Part shown: positions 1 to 8,006 of the stretch, piece after piece
Layout of the letters: every line of letters starts with the position of its first letter
Numbering within the stretch: the first letter of the stretch is position 1
Source: Gryllotalpicola protaetiae
GTDB lineage: Bacteria; Actinomycetota; Actinomycetes; Actinomycetales; Microbacteriaceae
Assembly (NCBI RefSeq): GCF_003627055.1
Contig: NZ_CP032624.1
Span: forward strand, 2,294,001-2,358,000
DNA: 64,000 nt
Reading direction: 5' to 3'
The notes under the pieces: model-generated
Seen by the model: the letters and a program-made list of their open reading frames with translations, nothing else
Database searches by the model: none
Told to the model about the DNA's origin: nothing
Program-made: the position numbers and the translations under genes

Positions 1-201
1 CTCGGCCGTGACGAACGCCGCCAGGATGCCGTCCGGTGTCAGTACGTGAACCCACACCTTGACCGGTATTGGCGGGTCGAGCGGCCGGAGAGCGTCATCG
101 GTCGACGCAATCTCGCGCTGCGAGAGGCTCAATGGCTGCATTTGAAGCTGAGGTACACGCGAGAGGTCATCGCCCGCGCCGATCGACAGATCCCTGGTCA
201 T
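1..201 (-). CDS. Hypothetical protein, partial (3' end off the window)
   Basis: An open frame runs leftward from an ATG at 201 and leaves the window without a stop. The 67 visible codons begin MTRDLSIGAG and include PVKVWVHVLTPDG. The start lies 2 nt after the stop of the upstream gene (204-488), which suggests a two-gene operon. Codon use is normal for the window, with G or C in most third positions. I do not recognise the family. The evidence for a gene is the long uninterrupted frame and the tight spacing. Function unknown. Confidence 0.5.
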   Translation of the reverse strand, partial: MTRDLSIGAGDDLSRVPQLQMQPLSLSQREIASTDDALRPLDPPIPVKVWVHVLTPDGILAAFVTAE

Positions 202-203
202 CG

Positions 204-488
204 CTAGACGTAGGTGGCTCGGACGACCCAGTGATCACCGATCTCCCGCTCCACGTCGAAGACGAGTGCCTCACCTTCGTCGAAGGACCGTGCGGTGAAC
301 CGCAACGTCCGCGGCACGACGCCGGCCGGCCGATGCGTGAGTGCGGGGGAGGGCTCGACAGTGTCGAGCACACTCGGTTCGTCGATGACGATCCAGCGGT
401 GACCGCCCGCGACCATGCGCTCGGGCAGCCGCCGCTCATCGAGCCACAACTCGGCGGGCGCCCCGACAAGTTCGACTTGGGTCAGCAC
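204..488 (-). CDS. Hypothetical protein, 94 aa
   Basis: The frame is read from a GTG at 488 (protein begins VLTQVELVGAPAELW) and ends in TAG 2 nt before the next gene's ATG. The frame stays open further upstream to 626, but that extension is basic and low-complexity, so the GTG start is preferred. The protein is acidic, with no signal peptide or membrane segment. The family is not recognised. It is probably co-transcribed with the partial gene to its left. Confidence 0.5.
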   Translation of the reverse strand: MLTQVELVGAPAELWLDERRLPERMVAGGHRWIVIDEPSVLDTVEPSPALTHRPAGVVPRTLRFTARSFDEGEALVFDVEREIGDHWVVRATYV

Positions 489-606
489 AGATGCACCTCG
501 ACATTCGTCATCGTGTTCGATCAGGTGAACAGAATAAGCATGCTCGTCCCGACACTCCAAGCCCCGATCCGAAGCTGAACGCGACCGCTTCGTAAGCTGG
601 GAGACC

Positions 607-894
607 GTGCGCATCGTGGGAGTCATCCGGAGCCGGAAGATCTACTCGGCGGAGGCGAGCGGCAGCGATCAGGCCGCGGTCCGAGCCGAGCTGTTGGCCG
701 GTGTGCCTGGCGGTTTTGAGGCCGAGCGGATCTGGGGCGTCGATCAGAAGACGGGGACGCTCGAGATCCGCGCCGGCTCGCGTGAGACGCAGGAGCTGGT
801 GGTCGATGCGCCCAGCTACCCGGAGTCCCGACGCGAGCTCGAGGCGAGCTTCGATGCGGGGGACTGGCAGCTGATCAGCTCCCGCATCGACTGA
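607..894 (+). CDS. Hypothetical protein, 95 aa
   Basis: Small soluble protein starting at GTG 607 (MRIVGVIRSRK). It is rich in Glu, Arg and Ala and has no membrane segment or signal peptide. It diverges from the leftward pair at 1-488 and is followed after 33 nt by another unknown gene in the same direction. No family recognised. The third-position G/C pattern supports coding. Confidence 0.45.
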   Translation: MRIVGVIRSRKIYSAEASGSDQAAVRAELLAGVPGGFEAERIWGVDQKTGTLEIRAGSRETQELVVDAPSYPESRRELEASFDAGDWQLISSRID

Positions 895-927
895 GACGGA
901 TGCCGGGGTCTGCGGGATCATCGGTAT

Positions 928-1386
928 ATGCGAGCAGCGATCATCGACAGCGCCTACGAGCTCCGAGCAGATGGTGCCGTCTACCGGTTGGCCTCCGAGG
1001 ACGTTCGCACGATCCAGCTATACGACGGCTTGATGCGAGTCCTCGACACGTCCGGGAACGTCGAGATCCAGTTGCCGGGCGACCAGCTCTCGAAATTCAC
1101 GGTTCCAACCGACCTCGAAGTGATCCCGGTCTCCGGCCCTGAACCTGAGGTAGACGTCACCCCGTGGCTCACCGAGGAGATCGGAACGATTCTCGTCGGC
1201 GACAACGAACTTGCGGAGCGCCGGTGGGCGGACGGGGCGCTCGACCCGGAGCGGGTGTGCGAGTGCGGGCTGTTCGAGATGGGGTTGCACGTCCTCGACG
1301 ACGGAACGACGCTTGTCTGGCGCTGTAAGAATCCGGAGCACCGGCTCGAGAAGCCTGCGTGGCCGTTGCCGTCTGAGGCGAAGTGA
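928..1386 (+). CDS. Hypothetical protein with C-terminal Cys/His cluster, 152 aa
   Basis: Soluble protein from ATG 928. Near the C-terminus it carries CECG and then, about 23 residues later, RCKNPEH. This is a possible zinc-binding Cys/His cluster. The N-terminal half (YELRADGAVYRL, VRTIQLYDGLMRV) looks beta-rich. Family not recognised. It converges on the integrase gene to its right, with 44 nt between the stop codons. Confidence 0.5.
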   Translation: MRAAIIDSAYELRADGAVYRLASEDVRTIQLYDGLMRVLDTSGNVEIQLPGDQLSKFTVPTDLEVIPVSGPEPEVDVTPWLTEEIGTILVGDNELAERRWADGALDPERVCECGLFEMGLHVLDDGTTLVWRCKNPEHRLEKPAWPLPSEAK

Positions 1387-1430
1387 CGGCATCCAGCTGA
1401 GCCCGTCGCCCTACTGCGTGGACGCGATGT

Positions 1431-2759
1431 CTAGGCAGCCCAGTCGAAGTTCGGGTCGTCGTCCTGCTCGTCGTCTGCGTATGCTTCGGGTGCCAACGCC
1501 ATGTGCGCACCAATCGCCGCGACGGCCGCGATGCGTGCCTGGTCGATGACCTGTTTGCTGCCGACATAGTCGTCGGTGACGGTCGATCCTTCGCGCTGCC
1601 CGAGGAAGATTCTGGCGACGTCGCGGGAATGCTCGTTCCTGATGAAGGTGGCCGACGACTTCCTGACCTGGTGCAGTTTCAGGTTCTCCATCCCGTCGAT
1701 GAGCCCGAGCTCTGCGGCGTTCTCCCGGAAGATGCGCAACTGCCGGTAGATGGTGCCGTGGTCGGCGAAACGGCGCTTCGGTGTTCGCAGCAGCGCCGTG
1801 TTCTCGCCGGTTTTCCGCGCCTCGTGGAGGAGGCGGGAGATCACTTCGTTGAACTCAGGGAGCGCCGGTAGTTCGCGCAGGCTGGACTTCGTCTTCGTCG
1901 GGCCGAGGAACGGCTTGCCGGCGTTATGGACCAGCGAGTGGCGGACGTCGACAAAATAACATCCGATCTCCTCATCCCACCGAACGCAGTCGGCGGTCAG
2001 CGCCAGAGCCTCGCTCGCGCGCAGGCAGACGGCGAACTGCAGACACACCATGTCCGCGAGGATCGCGTAGTAGGGCGTGCGGTGCTGCGGCAGGTAGTAC
2101 GGCGTTTTCCCGTTGGCAGGTGTGACGAGCGTCCGGTATTCGCGCAGCGCGCGCTGGAAGTCGAGGATCTGCCGCGGCGAGTAAGTGATCGGCCGCCCGT
2201 CGTTCTCCTTCACCCAACGCGGCCTGTAGCTGGGCTTGGTCGTTGCCTTCGGATAATGCCAAGTGCGGTCTACGGCGCCGCGTGACTGTCCCCACGTGAG
2301 AGCGCGGACGATGAGGTTGTGCACCGCCCGGCTCTGCGCCGGGAACTCGTGGTGCAGCTTCTCGATGATCTCATCGACGATGTCCGGGTCGATGTCCTCC
2401 AGGAGCCGGCCGGCCCCGAAGCATTTGAGGAGCTTCCTGGTCGTCGTCCGGTTCGTGTTGATCGTTCCAGGGGTGCGCTCCTCGACCTTCAGCCAGTGCT
2501 TGGTCCAGCCCTCCATGAGGTCTGCGAGGGTGGACTTCGAGTTGAGCTTCCGCGTGCCGATGGTTTCCCTGTAATTCGCAGCCCACTCGCGCAGCCCCGC
2601 GATGGCGAGCTCCGGGGTCTCGGCTGTGTGTCGGACGCCCTCGGTCTGGAGAGTGTCCGGGAAGCGGAACCTGGCGCGCACCGTCCATGTGCCGCTCGTG
2701 TTGAGCTCAGGCGGTCCGATCTTCCCGAGCGAGCCGGGAGCCAGAGGCGGTCGTCCCAT
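1431..2759 (-). CDS. Tyrosine-type site-specific recombinase (phage/ICE-type integrase)
   Basis: 442-aa protein with the layout of a lambda-type integrase: an N-terminal arm-binding-like part (GTWTVRARFRF), a core-binding helical region (about residues 75-165) and a C-terminal catalytic domain. Catalytic residues visible are Arg247 (CLRASEAL), His363 and Arg366 (HQVRKS) and the nucleophile Tyr398 (TDDYVG). The usual second His/Trp position appears to be Gln388 (LGQREGS). ATG 2759 is preceded by AAGGAAG at a good distance. An excisionase-like gene lies 27 bp upstream on the same strand. No other phage or conjugation genes are visible, so this is an element edge, a very small element or a remnant. 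Confidence 0.9.
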   Translation of the reverse strand: MGRPPLAPGSLGKIGPPELNTSGTWTVRARFRFPDTLQTEGVRHTAETPELAIAGLREWAANYRETIGTRKLNSKSTLADLMEGWTKHWLKVEERTPGTINTNRTTTRKLLKCFGAGRLLEDIDPDIVDEIIEKLHHEFPAQSRAVHNLIVRALTWGQSRGAVDRTWHYPKATTKPSYRPRWVKENDGRPITYSPRQILDFQRALREYRTLVTPANGKTPYYLPQHRTPYYAILADMVCLQFAVCLRASEALALTADCVRWDEEIGCYFVDVRHSLVHNAGKPFLGPTKTKSSLRELPALPEFNEVISRLLHEARKTGENTALLRTPKRRFADHGTIYRQLRIFRENAAELGLIDGMENLKLHQVRKSSATFIRNEHSRDVARIFLGQREGSTVTDDYVGSKQVIDQARIAAVAAIGAHMALAPEAYADDEQDDDPNFDWAA

Positions 2760-2786
2760 GATCGTCTTCCTTGTCTCGTGAGCGCG

Positions 2787-3047
2787 TCAGCTGAGGCCGT
2801 TGGCGATGTGGCAGGCGATGTCGTCGCCTACGAACTTCAGGCCGCCGACCTTCGTCGAGCGCACCGGCCACCGCCGCGCCTTCTCGGTGGGGTCTTTGAG
2901 CTCGGAGTAGTTGCGGATCGTCTTCGGCGCTGAGCCGGTGACGTAGGCGGCCTCTTGCAGGTTGACGAGCCGGCCGCGCAGGCCCATGTCGAGGTTGGGG
3001 TGGGCCTTTCCGCAGTTCTGGCAGGTCGGGGTCTTTGTCGTCGTCAT
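2787..3047 (-). CDS. Excisionase-like / MerR-type HTH small protein with CxxC motif, 86 aa
   Basis: Starts MTTTKTPTCQNCGK. The CQNC pair near the N-terminus could bind zinc or be a ribbon remnant. Residues 27-49 (LVNLQEAAYVTGSAPKTIRN) resemble the winged helix-turn-helix of MerR/excisionase DNA-binding proteins, which open with a '...EAA...G.S..TIR' pattern. Downstream, RRWPVRSTKVGGLKFVGDDI fits the wing. It lies directly upstream of the integrase on the same strand, as recombination directionality factors often do. An ATG at 3074 is an alternative start. Neither start has a strong ribosome site. Confidence 0.6.
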   Translation of the reverse strand: MTTTKTPTCQNCGKAHPNLDMGLRGRLVNLQEAAYVTGSAPKTIRNYSELKDPTEKARRWPVRSTKVGGLKFVGDDIACHIANGLS

Positions 3048-3455
3048 GATCGGTGTCGGATTCTCCGGGGGCATCCCGGGGTAGGTGGGGCGCCACCGAT
3101 CCAGCGCTCTGGGGGCTTCCCCAGATGCCCCTGTCTCGGTGGCTCTGTCACCGAGACCTATGCGTCCACCCCGTAGCCGGCTGTGCTGGAATGCGTGACC
3201 TGCCGTGGTTGCCGCCCGGTATTCCGCGGAATCAGAGGAGATCACCGGTCGCGGGACACCGCCGTGCTCGCCGAATCCGTCCGCGGACTTGGCAACAGCG
3301 CCAGCCCCCAGATGCCCATGAGAGGCCGCCGGCAGATGCCGTGTCCGTATGGTTCCCAGGGCGTATTCGTGCTGTAAGCGTGCTGACAGCCGTCTCGACG
3401 TCGCGCGCCAACAGGTCGCGGCTCCCGCAAATACAAGGCCAGTAGCGTCTCGAAC
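3048..3455. other. Gene-poor interval with tandem hairpins and palindromes beside the integrase module
   Basis: No convincing gene is seen in these 408 bp. It holds two tandem hairpins at 3108-3125 (TCTGGGG / CCCCAGA, 4-nt loop) and 3133-3157 (GTCTCGGTG / CACCGAGAC, 7-nt loop). A 12-bp perfect palindrome ATTCCGCGGAAT lies at 3221-3232. Dyads next to an integrase/excisionase pair are a plausible place for attP or Xis/IHF-type sites, but no direct repeat defining an att core was found. Confidence 0.4.
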
Positions 3456-4187
3456 ATGGACAACTACATCGAATTCGACGGATTCAGCGGCTACGTCTCG
3501 CGCCCCACGGGCGAGGTGCGCGGCGGTCTGATCGTCATTGAGGAGATCTGGGGCCTCGTCGACCACATCAAAGACATCGCCGACCGGTTCGCGAGGCAGG
3601 GCTACCTCGTCGTCGCCCCCGACATCCTCAGCCACGCGGGCATCACCCCCGAGGTCGGCAACGAGCTGTATCGCCTGCGCAACAGCGACGACGAGGCAGA
3701 GCGCACCCGCATGCAACCGCTGATGCGCGAGAAGATGGCGCCGACCCAGCAACCGGAGTACGGGTCGTGGGCTGTCAGCGCCCTCAAGCAGGTCGTCGAC
3801 TGGCTCGACGTGCAGCCCGGCGTCGCCGGCCGCATCGCCGCGACCGGCTTCTGCTTCGGCGGCACCTACACCTTCGCGCTCGCCGCGGCCGACGACCGGG
3901 TGCGTGCCGCCGCCCCGTTCTACGGCGCCCCACCGCAGACGACGGAGTTCGACGGGTTCGCATGCCCGGTTCGCGCCTTCTACGGCGAGCAGGACGAGCG
4001 GCTCATCACGGGCCTGCCCGAGGTGGAGAAGCGGATGTCTGACGCCGGCGTCGACTTCGAGGCGACCGTCTACCCGGGCACCGGCCACGCGTTCTTCAAC
4101 GACACGAACGCGCACACCTATGACGAGGCGGCCGCGACGGACTCCTGGGAGAAGGTCAACGAGTTCTTCGCGAAGACGCTGGCCTGA
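3456..4187 (+). CDS. Dienelactone hydrolase family protein
   Basis: 243-aa alpha/beta hydrolase. The catalytic triad of the dienelactone hydrolase family is present: Cys133 in GFCFGG, Asp180 in GEQDERL and His211 in GTGHAFFN. The family's conserved acidic residue is seen in IEEIWG (residues 28-33). No signal peptide, so cytosolic. The family hydrolyses lactone or ester substrates such as dienelactone. The true substrate here is not indicated by the neighbours (a DinB-like gene follows after 28 bp). Length is typical for the family. Confidence 0.9.
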   Translation: MDNYIEFDGFSGYVSRPTGEVRGGLIVIEEIWGLVDHIKDIADRFARQGYLVVAPDILSHAGITPEVGNELYRLRNSDDEAERTRMQPLMREKMAPTQQPEYGSWAVSALKQVVDWLDVQPGVAGRIAATGFCFGGTYTFALAAADDRVRAAAPFYGAPPQTTEFDGFACPVRAFYGEQDERLITGLPEVEKRMSDAGVDFEATVYPGTGHAFFNDTNAHTYDEAAATDSWEKVNEFFAKTLA

Positions 4188-4215
4188 GGCATCCTGCGCG
4201 CGTAATTTCGAGGGC

Positions 4216-4728
4216 ATGGAGCAACACGAGCTGTTGATCGACGCTTTCGATCGCATCCGCGGGATCGTGCACCGGGTGGTCGAGGGGGCGAGCCCCGAGC
4301 TGCTCGGCTACCGCATCGACCCTGAGGCGAACACGATCGCGTGGCTGGTCTGGCATCTGACCCGCGGGCAGGACGCGCAGGTGGCCGATGTGGCGGGAAC
4401 CGAAGAACTGTGGCTCACGGAATGGGCCGACCGCTTCGCACTGCCGCTGCCGCGCAACTCGACGGGGTACGGCCACTCGACGAGCGAGGTCGTGTCGGTC
4501 ATGGCGTCGCCCGAGCTGCTGCTCGGCTATCACGACGCCGTGCACGACGCGACCGTCGCGTACCTCACGACGCTGACCGGCGAGGACCTCGACCGCGTCG
4601 TCGACACGTCGTGGGACCCGCCCGTCACGCTCGGCGTGCGGCTGATCTCGGTGATCGGCGACGACTGGCAGCACGCAGGCCAGGCGTCGTTCGTGCAGGG
4701 TGTCGCAAAGCGGGCGCGCGTCGCCTGA
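4216..4728 (+). CDS. DinB superfamily protein (DUF664/maleylpyruvate-isomerase-like fold)
   Basis: 170-aa four-helix-bundle protein from ATG 4216 (MEQHELLIDAFDRI). Histidines in WLVWHLT, YHDAVHD and WQHAGQ sit where DinB/MDMPI-fold proteins bind a divalent metal. In actinobacteria these proteins are often mycothiol-dependent transferases, but no specific substrate can be read here. It follows the dienelactone hydrolase on the same strand with a short gap, so the two may be co-transcribed. It converges on a doubtful small gene 8 bp downstream. Confidence 0.85.
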   Translation: MEQHELLIDAFDRIRGIVHRVVEGASPELLGYRIDPEANTIAWLVWHLTRGQDAQVADVAGTEELWLTEWADRFALPLPRNSTGYGHSTSEVVSVMASPELLLGYHDAVHDATVAYLTTLTGEDLDRVVDTSWDPPVTLGVRLISVIGDDWQHAGQASFVQGVAKRARVA

Positions 4729-4736
4729 CATCCCGT

Positions 4737-4910
4737 TCAGGACAGCCCGAAACGGATCAGATCGGTCGCGCTGATCAAGCCCTTCGCAAGAAGGAGCTGC
4801 AGCAGACCGGCCTGGGACTCGCCCAGGGCGCGCAGCAGCAGCTGAGTGTTGGCCACATTGATGGCAGCGGATGCCGCATCAGTGCGTTCCGCCACGTTGG
4901 TGTTCGACAT
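4737..4910 (-). CDS. Small hypothetical protein, 57 aa
   Basis: Starts MSNTNVAERTDAAS and ends LLLAKGLISATDLIRFGLS. It is Leu/Ala-rich, amphipathic and predicted helical, with no membrane segment. It lies just beyond the apparent terminator of the leftward cupin operon, so it would need its own promoter. The ribosome site before ATG 4910 is weak. The composition is plausible for a real small gene, but no family is recognised and it could be spurious. Confidence 0.4.
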   Translation of the reverse strand: MSNTNVAERTDAASAAINVANTQLLLRALGESQAGLLQLLLAKGLISATDLIRFGLS

Positions 4911-4963
4911 GTGCAGGGAGCCTTCCGGATTCCCTTCCCCTCGAGGCGAGATAGTGGCATCGA

Positions 4964-5010
4964 AAACGCCCGGCCGGCACCCCCACGAAAGGGTGACAAA
5001 CCGGGCGTTC
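4964..5010 (-). terminator. Rho-independent-type terminator of the leftward cupin/Gfo/PmoA operon
   Basis: Outer stem AACGCCCGG (4965-4973) pairs with CCGGGCGTT (5001-5009). An inner stem CACCC/GGGTG pairs 4978-4982 with 4991-4995. Read leftward, the stem is followed by a short T-run (GTTTTCG). It lies 13 bp after the stop of the cupin gene. Confidence 0.6.
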
Positions 5011-5022
5011 TCTCGCTGTTCC

Positions 5023-5787
5023 TCAGACCTTCGGCCACACGGTGAGGCGGCCGCACATGCCCCAGCGCTCGAGCCCGGGAAGCGGGTCGAGCTGTGCGAC
5101 GCCACTGCCGTAGAGGCTCGCGGTCTGAGCAGCGGCGAGCAGCTCGAGCGTCTGGCCCGTCGCGGCGCTTTGCGCGGCCGGCCCTGCCTGCCAGATCTCG
5201 CGCCACGTGTCGATGCGCGGTGCGACGAGCGCCGCGGCAGCCGAGTAGAGCCCGTCGAGCGCGTCGACGAGGTCGGCCTCCGCGTGGGCGCGCAACTCGG
5301 CCCAGCCCTCGAGGGCGAGGTCGCGTCGGGCGCGGGCGGCACGCTCGAGCTCGGCCTGGTCATCGGTCTGCGGCAGCGCAGCCGCTGCCGCGTAGCGATC
5401 CCGGTCGGCGAGCACCTCGGCCGGGAAGGTCAGCACGGCGTCGCCCGCCTCGGGGAGGCCGCCGTTCGACATCAGGGTGAGGATGTCGAGGTCGCCGCTG
5501 CCGTTGATGAGGCGGTGCACCGTGCCGGGCGTGAACCACACGACCGCACCGGGGTGCAGCGGCGTCGTCTCGAGCCCGCGCGAGCTGAGCGACTCGAGCT
5601 CGCCCGTGCCGACGAGCACGACGTAGCCCTCGGTCGACGCGGTGTGCAGGTGCGGCGACCCGCCCATGCGACCGTCGGTGGTCGGCCAGTCGTACACGCG
5701 CAGGCGTGACACGGCGATGCCACCGGGGAGGCCTCTGTTCAAGGCCTCCCCAGCGTTCCCGGGCTCTCCCGCCAGACCTGTCGTCAT
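5023..5787 (-). CDS. Cupin-domain protein
   Basis: 254-aa protein. The N-terminal half is a cupin barrel: PHLHTASTEGYVVLVGTGEL supplies the His-x-His and Glu of motif 1, and GAVVWFTPGTVHRLIN supplies the motif 2 His. Together they form a likely metal site. The C-terminal half is helical and Ala-rich with no recognised domain. The start overlaps the upstream oxidoreductase stop (ATGA), so translation is probably coupled. In an operon with an oxidoreductase and a PmoA-like protein, it may bind or isomerise a sugar-derived ligand; that is inference. Confidence 0.8.
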   Translation of the reverse strand: MTTGLAGEPGNAGEALNRGLPGGIAVSRLRVYDWPTTDGRMGGSPHLHTASTEGYVVLVGTGELESLSSRGLETTPLHPGAVVWFTPGTVHRLINGSGDLDILTLMSNGGLPEAGDAVLTFPAEVLADRDRYAAAAALPQTDDQAELERAARARRDLALEGWAELRAHAEADLVDALDGLYSAAAALVAPRIDTWREIWQAGPAAQSAATGQTLELLAAAQTASLYGSGVAQLDPLPGLERWGMCGRLTVWPKV

Positions 5788-6887
5788 TCGGCCGCGACGA
5801 GGGCCTCGCGCCATGGGGCGCCGCTGCCCTCCATGCTCGTGTAGAACGGGGAATCCGCGTCGATGTCGCCCGTCGCCACGCGCGCGCCGGTGAAGGACGA
5901 CGCGTAGATGCCGGCGATCAGCTCGAGCGTGCGGCGCGCCGACGCCGTCTCGACGGGCAGCGGCAGTCCCTGCTCGCGCGCCACGATGACCTCGCGGAAC
6001 TGCGCGGCATGGCCCGAGTTGCCGTGCGGCCCCTCTGCCCACAGGGCCTCGACCTCTTCCTCATGACCGGGCGCCGGCGTGATCTTCCAGTTGTCGTCGC
6101 CGTAGCCGTAGAGGTGCTCGAGCTCGACGGTCGCGAACTCGAAGTCGAAGCGCAGATAGCTCGTCTCGCGCGGGGACAGCAGGCTGTTGACCACGGTCGC
6201 GACGGCGCCGTTCTCGAAGGTGACGATCGCGGTCGAGAGGTCCTCGGTCGCGACCGGGCGTGCCTGCCGAGCCGAGACGGCGACGACCTCTGACCACGGG
6301 CCGAGGATCGACAGCAGCGTGTCGAGCTGGTGGATGCCGTGACCCATCGTCGGGCCGCCGCCCTCGATCGCCCAGTTGCCGCGCCACGGCACGTCGAAGT
6401 ACGAGTCCGGGCGGTACCACAGCGTGTTGCAGACCGCGACGAACGGGCGGCCGAGCCTGCCGTCGGCGAGGCGCTCGCGCAGCCACTTCGCGCGGCCGCC
6501 GAAGCGGTGCTGCGAGACGGTGGCGAAATGCGCCCCTGATGCCTGCTCAGCGGCGACGAGCTCGTCGATCTCGGCGAGCGAGAGTGCCGGCGGCTTCTCG
6601 GAGAGCACGTCGACGCCGGCCGCGAGGGCCACGAGCGCCTGCTCCTTGTGCAGCCCGGGCGGGGTGCAGAGGTGCACGATGTCGGGTTTGCCCTGCGCGA
6701 GCAGCTCCTCGAGGCTGCCGTAGCCGGCCTCGACGCCGAACTCTGCCTGGAACCCGGCGAGGCGCTCGGGGTCGACGTCGACGGCGCCGACGATGACGGC
6801 CTGGTCGCCGAGCTTCGCGATGTTGTCGGCGTGGACGCGGGCGATGCCGCCCGTGCCGACGATGCCGATGCGGATCGGGGCGCTCAT
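5784..6887 (-). CDS. Gfo/Idh/MocA family NAD(P)-dependent oxidoreductase
   Basis: 367 aa from ATG 6887 (MSAPIRIGIVGTGGIARVHA). The N-terminal Rossmann fold shows the GTGGIA dinucleotide loop. The family's EKP motif (VLSEKPPAL) follows at about residue 95. The C-terminal half is the alpha/beta substrate domain (GGGPTMGHGIHQLDTLLSILG), with GHGIHQLD carrying the family's catalytic His. It probably oxidises or reduces a sugar or cyclitol. It has ATGA overlaps with the genes on both sides, so it is the middle gene of a three-gene operon. Confidence 0.9.
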   Translation of the reverse strand: MSAPIRIGIVGTGGIARVHADNIAKLGDQAVIVGAVDVDPERLAGFQAEFGVEAGYGSLEELLAQGKPDIVHLCTPPGLHKEQALVALAAGVDVLSEKPPALSLAEIDELVAAEQASGAHFATVSQHRFGGRAKWLRERLADGRLGRPFVAVCNTLWYRPDSYFDVPWRGNWAIEGGGPTMGHGIHQLDTLLSILGPWSEVVAVSARQARPVATEDLSTAIVTFENGAVATVVNSLLSPRETSYLRFDFEFATVELEHLYGYGDDNWKITPAPGHEEEVEALWAEGPHGNSGHAAQFREVIVAREQGLPLPVETASARRTLELIAGIYASSFTGARVATGDIDADSPFYTSMEGSGAPWREALVAAE

Positions 6888-7864
6888 CGGGCCACCGCCT
6901 CGGTCTGGACGCGGACGCCCGCATCTGCGAGCACCTTCACTCCGGCATCCGCCAGCTGAGCCATGCGGCCCTTGTCGCTCGCACCGTCGGCGATCACGAC
7001 GGCGTAGTCGAGAGTCAGGCTCTCGCCCTGCTCGAGCGTGCGCACCTCGTCGAAGAACGGGGCGGGGTTGAGGCACGCGAAGGGCTCGGCGCGCGCGAAC
7101 CACTTGGTGGGCAGGTCGCTGCCGTACGTGCCGTCGATGAAGACGACCGTCGACTCTGCGTCGATGTCGTCGTGCTTGCCGCTGAAGCCGGCCCACAGGC
7201 TCTGGGTGCCGCGCAGGTCTTCGCCCTCTGTGCCGTCGGCGCCGACCATGTAGCCGCCCGTGAACGAACGGGGCCCACGCCAGAACAGCCCGCCGTAGCC
7301 CGCGTTGTCGCGGCCCTCGGTGGTGGGGGAGCCGATGTGCAGCGGGGCGCTCGAGACGTTGGTGATGGTGCTCGACCAGGTCAGCACCCAGTGATCCGCA
7401 CCGGCGTCGGTCACGACGGCGCGGATGGTGCGCACCTCGTCGACGACCGGGTCGCCTGCGGCCTGACCGGCCGCAGGCTCGCTCACCCAGGTGAGGCGGT
7501 GCGCGAAGGTGGCTGCGGTGTCGGTGACGGATGCCTCCAGCAGTTCCACGTGCTCCATCGAGCCGTTGTTGTCGAGGTTCGCGTAGCCGGTCGCGCGGGT
7601 GTAGGTCGCGCCGCCCCAGAAGTTGTGCTTGCCGACATTCGGCAAGGAGAGCGTGATGCCCTTGTGCCACACGTGGTCGTGTGGGCGGAACACCGTGACG
7701 AGCTTGCCGGAGCGGGTGCGGATCGGGTGGAGGTAGGGGCGGGGCGACTCGTACTGCGCCTCGGTCGGGCGGTACACGTAGCGGAACAACTCGGCCCCCG
7801 CACGCACCGCGACCTCTGAGCCGACGTCGTGGAGCAGCGAGAGCGAGCTGGGAGTGCTGGTCAT
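6884..7864 (-). CDS. PmoA-like family protein (DUF6807)
   Basis: 326 aa from ATG 7864, which is preceded by GAAGGA. The frame stays open 84 bp further upstream into the promoter, so this start is preferred. The sequence resembles the family annotated as 'methane oxygenase PmoA' (DUF6807). Typical pieces are RPYLHPIRTRSG, DHVWHKGITLS, NFWGGATY and GGLFWRGPRSFTGG. Despite the family name, no methane oxidation is implied. These soluble beta-rich proteins usually sit in sugar-degradation loci of unknown chemistry. First gene of a three-gene operon divergent from a LacI gene. Confidence 0.8.
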   Translation of the reverse strand: MTSTPSSLSLLHDVGSEVAVRAGAELFRYVYRPTEAQYESPRPYLHPIRTRSGKLVTVFRPHDHVWHKGITLSLPNVGKHNFWGGATYTRATGYANLDNNGSMEHVELLEASVTDTAATFAHRLTWVSEPAAGQAAGDPVVDEVRTIRAVVTDAGADHWVLTWSSTITNVSSAPLHIGSPTTEGRDNAGYGGLFWRGPRSFTGGYMVGADGTEGEDLRGTQSLWAGFSGKHDDIDAESTVVFIDGTYGSDLPTKWFARAEPFACLNPAPFFDEVRTLEQGESLTLDYAVVIADGASDKGRMAQLADAGVKVLADAGVRVQTEAVAR

Positions 7865-7916
7865 GGACGGGAATCCTTCGAAATCTTCATTGATTAGTGC
7901 CGTGGGCGTTACGAGA

Positions 7917-7933
7917 ATCGAAAGTTTTTCGAT
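7917..7933. promoter_or_regulatory. Candidate LacI-family operator in the divergent promoter region
   Basis: Perfect inverted repeat ATCGAAA-GTT-TTTCGAT, 53 bp upstream of the PmoA-like gene and 74 bp upstream of the divergent LacI gene. A related dyad CGAAA-N3-TTTCG lies at 9110-9122. The adjacent LacI protein is the likely binder, by inference. Confidence 0.5.
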
Positions 7934-8006
7934 ACTCTTGAACGTCAAGCGAGCCTAGGCGGATGAAATCGTTCGCGCAAGGCGACCAGACCCGAGAGGA
8001 CACCCG

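Noticed and set aside
3242-3463. 73-aa minus-strand frame in the gap beside the excisionase-like gene
   Set aside because: No ribosome site and no family resemblance. It overlaps the dienelactone hydrolase start region.
6884-7864. Reading the PmoA-like gene as methane monooxygenase
   Set aside because: The protein is soluble and lacks the membrane helices and metal sites of particulate methane monooxygenase. The family name is historical.
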